From NCBI GenBank assembly GCA_012728725.1, contig JAAYEM010000076.1:1-54964 (forward strand): DNA of 54,964 nucleotides. Direction: 5' to 3'. Numbering within the stretch: the stretch's first letter is position 1; every line of letters starts with the position of its first letter. This document shows positions 35,881 to 43,712 of the stretch, in pieces. Origin of the DNA: Tissierellia bacterium (GTDB lineage Bacteria > Bacillota > Clostridia > Tissierellales > Tepidimicrobiaceae). Under the pieces are notes generated by a model, which made no database searches, was not told where the DNA came from, and saw nothing but the letters and a program-made list of their open reading frames with translations. A program made the position numbers and the translations under genes.

Positions 35881-36699
35881 TTACCTTCTCTTTAACCCCA
35901 ATATTTCCCTGGCCTCATCTGGAGTAGCAATTGGTCTACCTAGCTCCTTGGCAATCCTAACAACCTTTTCCACCAATTCCCCATTGGATTTGGCCAATAC
36001 TCCCTTCTCCAGGTATACATTATCTTCAAATCCAACCCTTACATGGCCACCCATTACTATGCCCAGAGCCGCCATGGGCATTTCATGCCTTCCAATCCCT
36101 GTCACAGTCCAAGTAGATCCTGGTGGGATGCTGTCCACCATAAAGGCCAGGTCCCTGGCAGTTGCAGCCATCTGTATCCCCAGTACAAAATTGAAGTGCA
36201 TTGGCTCTAATATGTAGCCCTCTTTGGCATATTTAATAGCATAATCTACCATTCCCTTGTCGAATACCTCTATTTCCGGCTTTACTCCCTTTTCTATCAT
36301 GGTCCTTCCAAAGTTTTTGATGGTGGTCTCAGTGTTTACAAATATTTCATCTCCTCCAAAATTTAGGGTACCACAGTCTAGGGATGCCATCTCTGGCAGT
36401 AGCTCCACCGGTTGGAGCCTTTCCTCATCTGACATGCCCACAGCCCCTCCAGTGGAAGGTTGGATGATCACATCAGGGCATCTTTTCTTAATTTCCTCAA
36501 TACACTCCCTAAACCTTTCCTTATCCTGGGTAGGAGTTCCATCATCGTACCTTACATGGAGGTGGATGATGCTGGCCCCTGCATTGTAGGCAGATTCAGC
36601 TTCCCTCCCTATTTCCTCCACCGTATAAGGCACATTGGGATTGTGCTCCTTAGTAACCTCCGCCCCACAGATAGCTGCAGTAATAATCAATTTTTCCAT
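35881..36699 (-). CDS. kce: BKACE family, 3-keto-5-aminohexanoate cleavage enzyme
   Basis: 272 residues of the beta-keto acid cleavage family. Zinc-ligand HLH is in SIIHLHVRYDDGTPTQD, then QPSTGGAVGMS, ASLDCGTLNFGGDEIF, PEIEVFDKGM and GHVRVGFEDNVYLEKG. Kce splits 3-keto-5-aminohexanoate with acetyl-CoA into 3-aminobutyryl-CoA and acetoacetate in lysine fermentation. The adjoining kal gene, acting on the 3-aminobutyryl-CoA product, supports Kce among the many BKACE activities. Confidence 0.88.
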   Translation of the reverse strand: MEKLIITAAICGAEVTKEHNPNVPYTVEEIGREAESAYNAGASIIHLHVRYDDGTPTQDKERFRECIEEIKKRCPDVIIQPSTGGAVGMSDEERLQPVELLPEMASLDCGTLNFGGDEIFVNTETTIKNFGRTMIEKGVKPEIEVFDKGMVDYAIKYAKEGYILEPMHFNFVLGIQMAATARDLAFMVDSIPPGSTWTVTGIGRHEMPMAALGIVMGGHVRVGFEDNVYLEKGVLAKSNGELVEKVVRIAKELGRPIATPDEAREILGLKRR

Positions 36700-36846
36700 T
36701 CCATATCCCCCTTATTATAAATTTAAAATGTAATTCTCATATTAACCCATTTTGGGAAGAACGCCTCTCCCCTTGGAGATTGGCGAAGTATCACCACCCG
36801 GGAAGGAAATAGCCCCTTATTTGCTACCCCTCAAGAAGGGGCCAAA

Positions 36847-37230
36847 CTATTTCCTCATCTTCTCCTTTGGTACCACACAGGTGCCTTCAGCCCTGCAAAC
36901 CACTATAGGCTCCTCTAATACATCACAGGCAGAATCCCCTATATCCCTTCTAGCAGCTATAACCTTCCTGGCTTCAAACTTCATCTTCCTTGAAGTATTC
37001 CCTATTTTGCTTATCTCCCCTACTGCCTCAATGAAGTCCCCTGCATACACTGGTGCCAAAAACTCCACCTTGTCATAGGCCACAAACAAGCCCTCATCTC
37101 CGTCATTCCTTATCAGCAGTTCTGTAGCCACATCTCCAAAGAGCTGAAGCATCTTGGCCCCGTCTACCAGGCCTCCCCCATAATGGGCATCCCCGGCACT
37201 CATCCTAACCCTAATCATGGCCTTCTCCAT
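36847..37230 (-). CDS. kal: 3-aminobutyryl-CoA ammonia-lyase
   Basis: A 127-residue hotdog-fold enzyme releasing ammonia from 3-aminobutyryl-CoA to give crotonyl-CoA in lysine fermentation. It contains [40 protein letters not shown] and [14 protein letters not shown], closely the Kal pattern. The ATG at 37230 has GGGGAGGTT; the frame to 37245 is less likely. The 147-base gap to kce contains hairpins (for example CCCCT/AGGGG) but no U-tract. Confidence 0.88.
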   Translation of the reverse strand: MEKAMIRVRMSAGDAHYGGGLVDGAKMLQLFGDVATELLIRNDGDEGLFVAYDKVEFLAPVYAGDFIEAVGEISKIGNTSRKMKFEARKVIAARRDIGDSACDVLEEPIVVCRAEGTCVVPKEKMRK

Positions 37231-37270
37231 AAGCAACCTCCCCATTATGTATTTGTTTATATTATAACAT

Positions 37271-37319
37271 AAATAACTTCCCTTTCCCGGTGCCAGGCAC
37301 CGAAAAAGGGAAGTTATTT
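37271..37319. repeat. Perfect long palindrome with GGTGCC-a-GGCACC core
   Basis: Outer arms AAATAACTTCCCTTT (37271-37285) and complement (37305-37319), three unpaired bases each side, then GGTGCC (37289-37294)-A-GGCACC (37296-37301). The core matches the repeat family at 43.0, 43.6 and 54.5 kb, while the outer arms differ. No U-tract follows on either strand. It separates malY from kal. Confidence 0.7.
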
Positions 37320-37338
37320 GTAATATATTTGTAATAAT

Positions 37339-38508
37339 CTATAGGTTTTTGATTTCCTTTTCAATCCTAGTCAGTGCTTCCTCTAATATGCTGCGGGGGC
37401 AGCCTATATTAAACCTTTGGAACAGCTCACCTTCTACTCCAAACATGCTGCCATGGTTTAGGGCTAGTTTACACCTATTTGTAAAGAAGTCCCTTAATCC
37501 TTCTAAATCCATACCAAGGCCAGAGCAGTCCACCCAGAGTAGATAGGTACCTTCCGATTTTATTACCCTCAATTGGGGAATATTCTTACTAACATAATCT
37601 ATAAAATAATCCCTATTACCTTCCAAATACTCAATTAGGGAATCAAGCCAATCCTCTCCTTCATTATAGGCGGCTATTAATGCCTCAGCTCCAAATATAT
37701 TGGGGGTGGATATGGAGTCCTTACTTACCTCCCTCTTATATTTTTCCCTTAATTTTTCATTGGCTATTATTATATTGGAAGTATGTAGGCCTGCTATATT
37801 GAAGGTCTTGCTGGGAGCAGTACATATTATTGAAATATCCCTCAACTCTTCAGAAATATTTGCAAATACCGTATGTTTATATCCCTTAAATACTATATCA
37901 AAATGGATTTCATCGGATATCACTATTATATTATGCTTTAAACAGATCTCCCCAAGCCTTTTAAGCTCTTCCTCAGTCCAAACCCTGCCCACTGGATTGT
38001 GGGGGCTGCACAGGATAAGTAGTTTGGTCCTGGAATCTATCTTCCTTTCCAGATCCTCATAATCCATATAGAACCTGCCATCCCTCTCCACCAAGGGGTT
38101 GGTCCTTATTTGTCTGCCATTTAATTCTATGGCTTTATAAAAGGGATGGTATACAGGGCTTTGGATTATTACATTGTCTCCCGGCTGAGTAAAGGCCCTG
38201 ACTCCATAGCTTAGGGCTGGTACTACTCCAGGGCTAAATATTATCCAGTCCTTGTCTATGGTCCAATTATGCCTTCTCTCCATCCAATTGATAACCGCTT
38301 CAAAGTACCTGTCAGATATGAAATTGTATCCATAGACCCCATGTTCCGCCCTCTTCCTTATGGCTTCTGAAATGGCAGGGGCTACTGGAAAATCCATGTC
38401 TGCCACCCATAGGGGGAGTAGATCCTTACTGCCGTATATTTTTTCTAGATTATCCCATTTAACACAATCGGTATTCCTTCTTTCAATAAGCTGATCAAAA
38501 TCGTACAT
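37339..38508 (-). CDS. MalY/PatB-type aminotransferase (cystathionine beta-lyase)
   Basis: A PLP-dependent fold-type I enzyme, 389 residues. It has the MalY opening DFDQLIERRNTDCVKWD, LPLWVADMDFPVAP, SPHNPVGRVWTEEEL, the internal-aldimine lysine in TAPSKTFNIAGLHTSNIII, and NIGCPRSILEEAL at the end. The group cleaves cystathionine or cysteine (C-S lyase) to pyruvate and ammonia. The ATG at 38508 gives the best spacing to AAGGAGAG; an ATG two codons earlier is also possible. Confidence 0.9.
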   Translation of the reverse strand: MYDFDQLIERRNTDCVKWDNLEKIYGSKDLLPLWVADMDFPVAPAISEAIRKRAEHGVYGYNFISDRYFEAVINWMERRHNWTIDKDWIIFSPGVVPALSYGVRAFTQPGDNVIIQSPVYHPFYKAIELNGRQIRTNPLVERDGRFYMDYEDLERKIDSRTKLLILCSPHNPVGRVWTEEELKRLGEICLKHNIIVISDEIHFDIVFKGYKHTVFANISEELRDISIICTAPSKTFNIAGLHTSNIIIANEKLREKYKREVSKDSISTPNIFGAEALIAAYNEGEDWLDSLIEYLEGNRDYFIDYVSKNIPQLRVIKSEGTYLLWVDCSGLGMDLEGLRDFFTNRCKLALNHGSMFGVEGELFQRFNIGCPRSILEEALTRIEKEIKNL

Positions 38509-38592
38509 GCCCATCTCTCCTTGCTTCATTCTATATAATTAGATTATAACACAAGGGAATTTTTTCTTTCATATTTTATTATTTTTATTTAC

Positions 38593-38626
38593 AAAGGCCA
38601 CCCTTCCTGCTGGTAGGATGGCCTTT
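38593..38626 (-). terminator. Terminator of the RND-tetR operon
   Basis: AAAGGCCA...TGGCCTTT with an inner CCT/AGG pairing. T-rich sequence follows on the minus strand, and the hairpin lies four bases past the tetR stop. Confidence 0.65.
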
Positions 38627-38629
38627 ATA

Positions 38630-39196
38630 TCATTTAAGTCCCCTTAACAGGGTATCTATCAGATCCCCTATTTCTTTACTATTAGGATCTTCATTGGAAA
38701 AGACCTTGTTCCCATAAAACTGGCCCATGGAGCCCATTATTATTGTGGCAGCTATTCCTGGATTTAAATCCTTCCTAAGCTCCCCTTTCTGGATAGCCTC
38801 TTTAATGGCCTTCTCCATGGAATGGGGTATTTCCTTTAAATCCTTCAGTATATCCACCATCAGCTCCTTGGGCAGTACTTCCCTCTCCCTCATTATTACC
38901 TGCCTAAAATCCATAAACTGCTTTAAATAGGATTTGTGGAAGTCATAGATGTCATACAGCTTTTCCTCCAAGGTCTTATCCTGTGATAATAAAGCATTCA
39001 AACCTCTTATATATTCATCTATTCCATGTTTTATCATCTCATAGAATAGGGTCTTTTTACTATCAAAGTATCCATATATGGTACCCTTTCCTATCCCTGC
39101 CCTTTTAGCTATATTTTCCATCCGGGTCCCATGATATCCATATTTGGAAAACTCCTCTATGGCTGATCTTATTATATTTTCCCTCTTATCTTCCAT
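38630..39196 (-). CDS. TetR-family repressor of the RND exporter
   Basis: 188 residues. The N-terminal helix-turn-helix (about 8-54) reads RSAIEEFSKYGYHGTRMENI, AKRAGIGKGTIYGYFDSKK; the C-terminal helical domain resembles the TetR_C ligand-binding type. It is the second gene of the operon with the exporter, 14 bases apart, with GGGAGAGG inside the end of the exporter. A TetR-style palindrome at the operon promoter makes autoregulation likely. The ligand is unknown. Confidence 0.9.
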   Translation of the reverse strand: MEDKRENIIRSAIEEFSKYGYHGTRMENIAKRAGIGKGTIYGYFDSKKTLFYEMIKHGIDEYIRGLNALLSQDKTLEEKLYDIYDFHKSYLKQFMDFRQVIMREREVLPKELMVDILKDLKEIPHSMEKAIKEAIQKGELRKDLNPGIAATIIMGSMGQFYGNKVFSNEDPNSKEIGDLIDTLLRGLK

Positions 39197-39210
39197 AATA
39201 TTACCTCTCC

Positions 39211-42200
39211 CTAATCTACTCCATTTGTTTCCGGATTATCCTTATTGAGCAAATGATACATTACCGGTACTACCAATAAGGTAAGGACTGTAGCATAGGT
39301 TAAGCCTCCTATGGATACTATGGCCAGGGGCTGCAACATCTCCCCTCCACTTCCTACTCCTACCGATAGGGTGGATAAACCTAATATGGTAGTAATGGCC
39401 GTCATTAGAATAGGCCTCATACGGGTTCTTCCAGCCTCTACCAGGGCTTCCCTTTTGTTTAGTCCCCTTTCCCTCAATTGATTGGTATAGTCTATAAATA
39501 CAATACCATTATTAACTACTATACCGCTTAGTATCAAAAACCCTATCATGGCAATTACGCTTATTTCATGCCCCGTCAGTACTAGGGCCAATAGGCCCCC
39601 TGTAAATGCCAAGGGTATGGTAAATAGGATTATAAAAGGAGACTTCAACGACTGGAATTGGGCTACCATTATTAAATAGATCAATACTATGGCCAATAGG
39701 AGCATCTTAAATAGATCCTCCAGGGCCTCATTTATGGTCTCCCTTTCCCCACTTATCTCTATCCTGTATCCACTGGGGGTGGAATAATCCTCTAATTTCC
39801 TTTCAAAATCCCTGCTAACATGCTCTATATTATAGCCCCTATCCAATTGGCCTGTTACCGATATGAACCTTACCAGGGAGTCCCTTCTAATGGAGGACAG
39901 GCCTTGAGCTTCCACAATATTGGCAATATCCTTTAATGGGACCTCCACTTCCTCATCCTTTTTATTGCCCTTTATCCTTATATCTTCCAGTTCAGCCTTG
40001 CTAATTTCCTCATGGGCCTTATTGAGTACTATAACGGGATAATCCCTGTTTTCCATGGTTAGGTTGGTAGCTGAATCCTTAGATCCAATTATAGAATTCA
40101 ATTGAGTAAATACCTGGGCTACCGTTATTCCCTGCTCCATTGCCTTTTCCTTATCCACCTGAATCCTTATCTCCGACAGGCTCTCATCTATATCCATATC
40201 CACCTGCCTTACCCCTTCTGTATCTTCAAGTAGATCTGCCACATCCCATGCTATACTGCGTAGGGTGTCCAAATCATTGCCCTTAACTACTACCTGGATT
40301 CCAGACCCTGCCAGGGTGGATATGTCCATGCCTGAGGATTCCACATTTACAGTGCAGTCCAGGTCTTCTGTTAACTCCAATATCCTATTCTTAATGTCCT
40401 GGTTGCTTACCTTCTTGTTCTCATCTAATAAAAGGTAGAAGGAAATGGAATCCCCATCCAGGTCTTGGCCAAAATTCCCCATAAGACCTCCTTGGAAGGC
40501 ACCTATGGTTTCAATCTCCTCTATATTTGAAATCCTTTCAACTATTATATCTGCCATCTCCCTCGTATCCTCTGGGCTGGAGCCCTTAGGCATCTCAAGG
40601 GTCATGGACATCTGGGGTGCATCTATCTCTGGAATAAAGGCCGTTCCCACATAGTATCCCCCATATAGGCTGGCTAAAAAGAGTAGGGTTACCAGAACCA
40701 TCACAAGCCCTCTCCGCCTTAAGGAAACCCTGAGCAATCTCTCATATAGATTGAGGATTTTTTCGAAAACAGGGCTCTCCTTTGGAGTAACCTTTTTTAA
40801 GCTGGTAGAGGCCATGGTTGGCACCAGGGTTAAGGCTACTAGTAGAGATGCCAGTAGGGAATAGGCAATGGTAAGCCCCATATCCGTAAATAACTGGCGG
40901 GATATACCCTTTACAAATACTATGGGTAAAAATACACATATAGTAGTAAGGGTAGATGCAGTAATAGCCCCGGCTATTTCGTTAGCCCCTTCTATAGCAG
41001 CTTCTTTAGGGGACATTCCCTCATTCCTCAACCTATATATATTCTCTATGGCAACTATGGAATTGTCCACCAGCATACCTACCCCTAAGGCCAGGCCTCC
41101 CAGGGAAATAACGTTTATAGAAACTCCGGTAAAGTACATAAGAGCTATAGCAAATATTATGCTTATAGGTATGGAGGTGGCTATTACAAAGGTAGGCTTT
41201 ATATCCTTTAAGAAGAATATGAGGACCAATATGGCAAGTATTCCCCCATATACTATGTTTTCCAGTACAGATTCTATTACCATATCTATATAGATTCCCT
41301 GGTCCATTAAATTTGTAAATCTTACTCCCTCATATTCAGATTCCAATTCAGCCATCTTCTCCCTAATATCCTTAGCAACACTAGAAGTTAGGAAGTTGCT
41401 CTGCTTCTGCAGCACCAGCATTACTGCATTGCTGCCATTTACCTTGGCATATAGATCCTTGGAATTGTCCTTTAAGGATACATCCGCCACATCCCTTAAA
41501 TAGACCTTTCCTATTACATCCTCCCCTGTATCAAATAGGAGTAGATTTTCCATCTGGGATATATCCTCTATTTTTTCCCCTACCTTTACAAGGGTTTTGC
41601 TGCCCCCTTCCTGGGAAATATAGCCCGCTGGCATGGAAAAGTTCTGGGCCTTTAGTATGCCTGAAATCATCTCAGCTGTAATAACTCCCTCTAAAGATGC
41701 CCTTTTAAAGGCCTCCTCCTTAGCCTGTTCAAACTCCTCCAGGGCCTTATCCAATTCCTTTTCTCCCTCATTAAGCTTTTCCTTGGCCTTATCCAATTCC
41801 ATGGTCAAGTGGAGCTTTCCAGATTTTAACTCCTGCTCCTGAGCCATTAGCTCCCATTTCTTCTCCTTTAAACTGGCCTCTTCCCTTTCTATCTCCTCTA
41901 GCTTAGTAGATATGGTTTTAAGGCCAGAATTTATCTCCTCCTTATTCTGGGAAAGGGTATTGAGGGCTACCCTTATTCCTTCCAGCTGCTGCCTATCCTC
42001 ATCCCTCAGCTTATCCCCTAGGGCTGATAGGGCCTTTTCTGCCTCCTTTAGCTCCTCCTCCTTTTTCAATAGCTCCTCTAATCCCTTATTCAATTCTTCC
42101 CTTTTGTTTATAAGCTCTTTCTTTGCCTGGGAAATTTGGGACTCTGCCAAGGCTATCTGTTCCTTGCCTTGGGCAAGGGCCCTTTCACCCTCTGAAAGCT

Positions 42201-42915
42201 TTCCCAGTTGCCTTTCCTCTTCCCAGGCCAATTGGGCTTTACCATCCTCTATTTCCTTCTTGGCCTTAGTAAGCTCTTCTTCCGCCTCTAGAAGTCCTGA
42301 ATCCACCTTCTCCAAAATCCTTTTGTTTAAGGCCTCTATCTTTTCTTCATCTATAAGTACCTGGATCTCCTCTTCCACCAGGCCTACCCCCGTTACAGAA
42401 GCCACCCCATTTACGCTTTCCAATTCAGGAATTAATTCTTCCTTCACCAGTTGGGATATTTCTATTATATCCTTATCCTTGACATCCACTGCCGATATCA
42501 TTATGGGAAGCATATCTGGATTTAGTTTCATCAACATGGGGGAGCCTATGGAATAGTTATCCCATGCAGGCTTTATCAGATCCAACATACTGTTTATTTC
42601 TATGGTGGCTGTATCCATGTTGGTATCGTTATTAAACTCCAGTATGACAATAGATGAATTTTCCCTGGAGATGGAGCTTACATTCTTAATATTGTTAACC
42701 GTTGCCACTGCCTGTTCTATAGGCCTGGTAACCACCATCTCCACTTCCTCTGGACTTGCCCCTGGATAGCTGGTCATTATCACTATGTAGGGCAAATCTA
42801 AACTGGGAAGTAAATCGGTATTCAAATTCATAAAGGAAACCACTCCCAATATCAAAGTGATTACTACTGCTACTACTATGGTATATGGTCTATTTACACT
42901 GAATCTTGATAGCAT
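39211..42915 (-). CDS. RND-superfamily exporter with long coiled-coil insertion
   Basis: 1234 residues in HAE1/SwrC style. A first helix at about 12-30, a porter domain with TSYPGASPEEVE and VTRPIEQAVATVNNIKNV, helices 2-6 after 550 with LGVGMLVDNSIVAIENIYRL, a second porter half (PEIDAPQMSMTLEMPKGSSP), and a C-terminal helix bundle with ILSGIVVNNGIVFIDYTNQL. Between about 195 and 408 a Glu/Lys/Leu-rich coiled coil is inserted inside the first porter domain, with a turn near 297-312. Usual SwrC-type proteins are about 1030 residues. No membrane-fusion or outer-membrane partner is present. The substrate is unknown. Confidence 0.9.
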   Translation of the reverse strand: MLSRFSVNRPYTIVVAVVITLILGVVSFMNLNTDLLPSLDLPYIVIMTSYPGASPEEVEMVVTRPIEQAVATVNNIKNVSSISRENSSIVILEFNNDTNMDTATIEINSMLDLIKPAWDNYSIGSPMLMKLNPDMLPIMISAVDVKDKDIIEISQLVKEELIPELESVNGVASVTGVGLVEEEIQVLIDEEKIEALNKRILEKVDSGLLEAEEELTKAKKEIEDGKAQLAWEEERQLGKLSEGERALAQGKEQIALAESQISQAKKELINKREELNKGLEELLKKEEELKEAEKALSALGDKLRDEDRQQLEGIRVALNTLSQNKEEINSGLKTISTKLEEIEREEASLKEKKWELMAQEQELKSGKLHLTMELDKAKEKLNEGEKELDKALEEFEQAKEEAFKRASLEGVITAEMISGILKAQNFSMPAGYISQEGGSKTLVKVGEKIEDISQMENLLLFDTGEDVIGKVYLRDVADVSLKDNSKDLYAKVNGSNAVMLVLQKQSNFLTSSVAKDIREKMAELESEYEGVRFTNLMDQGIYIDMVIESVLENIVYGGILAILVLIFFLKDIKPTFVIATSIPISIIFAIALMYFTGVSINVISLGGLALGVGMLVDNSIVAIENIYRLRNEGMSPKEAAIEGANEIAGAITASTLTTICVFLPIVFVKGISRQLFTDMGLTIAYSLLASLLVALTLVPTMASTSLKKVTPKESPVFEKILNLYERLLRVSLRRRGLVMVLVTLLFLASLYGGYYVGTAFIPEIDAPQMSMTLEMPKGSSPEDTREMADIIVERISNIEEIETIGAFQGGLMGNFGQDLDGDSISFYLLLDENKKVSNQDIKNRILELTEDLDCTVNVESSGMDISTLAGSGIQVVVKGNDLDTLRSIAWDVADLLEDTEGVRQVDMDIDESLSEIRIQVDKEKAMEQGITVAQVFTQLNSIIGSKDSATNLTMENRDYPVIVLNKAHEEISKAELEDIRIKGNKKDEEVEVPLKDIANIVEAQGLSSIRRDSLVRFISVTGQLDRGYNIEHVSRDFERKLEDYSTPSGYRIEISGERETINEALEDLFKMLLLAIVLIYLIMVAQFQSLKSPFIILFTIPLAFTGGLLALVLTGHEISVIAMIGFLILSGIVVNNGIVFIDYTNQLRERGLNKREALVEAGRTRMRPILMTAITTILGLSTLSVGVGSGGEMLQPLAIVSIGGLTYATVLTLLVVPVMYHLLNKDNPETNGVD

Positions 42916-42945
42916 ATTAACCCCTCTTTCTATGGATTGTCCGAC

Positions 42946-42959
42946 CGACTGGTCAGTCG
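42946..42959. promoter_or_regulatory. TetR operator of the RND-tetR operon
   Basis: CGACTG-GT-CAGTCG, a perfect 6+2+6 palindrome, immediately downstream of the -10 box at the expected transcription start. Form and position are typical for TetR-family repression. Confidence 0.75.
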
Positions 42960-42969
42960 CCTGGAGTTG

Positions 42970-42998
42970 ATTATAAAATATTATGGAGCTGTTGTCAA
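42970..42998 (-). promoter_or_regulatory. Consensus sigma-A promoter of the RND-tetR operon
   Basis: On the minus strand TTGACA (42993-42998), exactly 17 bases, TATAAT (42970-42975): a perfect consensus. Such strength needs tight repression, consistent with the adjacent operator. Confidence 0.88.
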
Positions 42999-43015
42999 TG
43001 GGGAAGGTAAATATC

Positions 43016-43084
43016 GTAAATATGGGAGCCTAGCACCGGTAATTGGTACCTGGCACTGGTAATAAATATTGGTGCCCGGCACCA
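43016..43084 (+). repeat. Cluster of three GGTGCC/GGCACC repeat units
   Basis: Three direct copies of a roughly 20-base unit: TAAATATGGGAGCCTAGCAC (43017), AATTGGTACCTGGCACT (43041) and TAAATATTGGTGCCCGGCAC (43063). The last has a palindromic core. The cluster lies between the RND promoter and the nucleotidyltransferase terminator. Confidence 0.65.
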
Positions 43085-43150
43085 TAAAAAAGAGGACAAA
43101 CTGGAATCAGGGTACTAACTACCCCATTCCATATCTAGTTTGTCCCCTCT
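43085..43150 (-). terminator. Terminator of the nucleotidyltransferase gene
   Basis: On the minus strand AGAGG..GGACAAACT pairs with AGTTTGTCC..TCT and runs into TTTTTT. The upstream arm covers the last codons of the gene. Confidence 0.7.
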
Positions 43151-43455
43151 TTCCTTATATAAAAAACTTTCCCAAATACATCTATATGCTTTTTTAGTTC
43201 TTCATTCTTTAAAGATTCATAATGGACAATATCGAAATAATAAGGTAATGGCAATATTTCGTTTAATTTTATACTCAGTCGTTTTACCAGCTCCATAGTA
43301 ATATCATTTCCATATATGGCTATATCTACATCGGAGCCATTTTTATAATTACCCATACTACGGCTTCCAAATATAGCAGCCCTTTCTATTTCCTCATATT
43401 CAGCCATAGCCTCTATAATTAAATCCATACTTTTTGCGGGTATTCCAAAATTCAT
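43135..43455 (-). CDS. Minimal nucleotidyltransferase (MntA-like)
   Basis: A 106-residue protein of the minimal nucleotidyltransferase fold with the catalytic pattern GSRSMGNYKNGSDVDIAI (GS...DxD) at about 31-48 and a third acidic residue likely in DIVHY. Such proteins are usually the antitoxin of HEPN-MNT pairs, AMPylating the toxin, or partners of substrate-binding proteins. Its ATG overlaps the stop of an upstream stump (ATGA). The partner is truncated, so function here is doubtful. Confidence 0.8.
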   Translation of the reverse strand: MNFGIPAKSMDLIIEAMAEYEEIERAAIFGSRSMGNYKNGSDVDIAIYGNDITMELVKRLSIKLNEILPLPYYFDIVHYESLKNEELKKHIDVFGKVFYIRKEGTN

Positions 43456-43604
43456 TTTCTTTCCTCCAGATACTTATGTACTTGGGATATGGCTTCATAG
43501 TATTCCTCATTTCCTTTTGGTTCATTGTCCTCAACTCCCGAGAAACTTTTGTCTATATTATATCCAATTTTTTCTAGCAAGACCAGACAAATATTAGAAG
43601 GTGA
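43452..43604 (-). pseudogene. 3' stump of the gene once coupled to the nucleotidyltransferase
   Basis: An open stretch of 50 codons, entered from an in-frame stop at 43605-43607, has no start codon context. It encodes ICLVLLEKIGYNID, then DNEPKGNEEYYEAISQVHKY and ends in ATGA overlap with the nucleotidyltransferase. The helical, charged C-terminus would suit a HEPN or substrate-binding partner, but I do not recognise the family. Its 5' part has been cut away near the repeat at 43614. Confidence 0.5.
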
Positions 43605-43613
43605 CTAGCTAGC

Positions 43614-43635
43614 ATAAATATGGGACCCGGCACCA
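43614..43635 (+). repeat. Single GGTGCC/GGCACC family repeat unit
   Basis: ATAAATATGGGACCCGGCAC plus CA, closely matching the copy at 43062-43084 in the same orientation. The two copies bracket the nucleotidyltransferase and its stump. Confidence 0.6.
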
Positions 43636-43712
43636 ATATTTAAAAATATTGTAACTACTTATTACAAATATTGTGATAATATATTAATATTAATATAATC
43701 TGGGAGGTGAGC

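Noticed and set aside
41912-42556. Plus-strand Ser-rich frame of 214 codons
   Set aside because: It is the complement of the Glu/Leu-rich coiled-coil coding region; low-complexity serine is the expected artefact.
43016-43084. Possible CRISPR array
   Set aside because: Units are only about 20 bases, nearly contiguous, few and degenerate, with no unique spacers and no cas genes.
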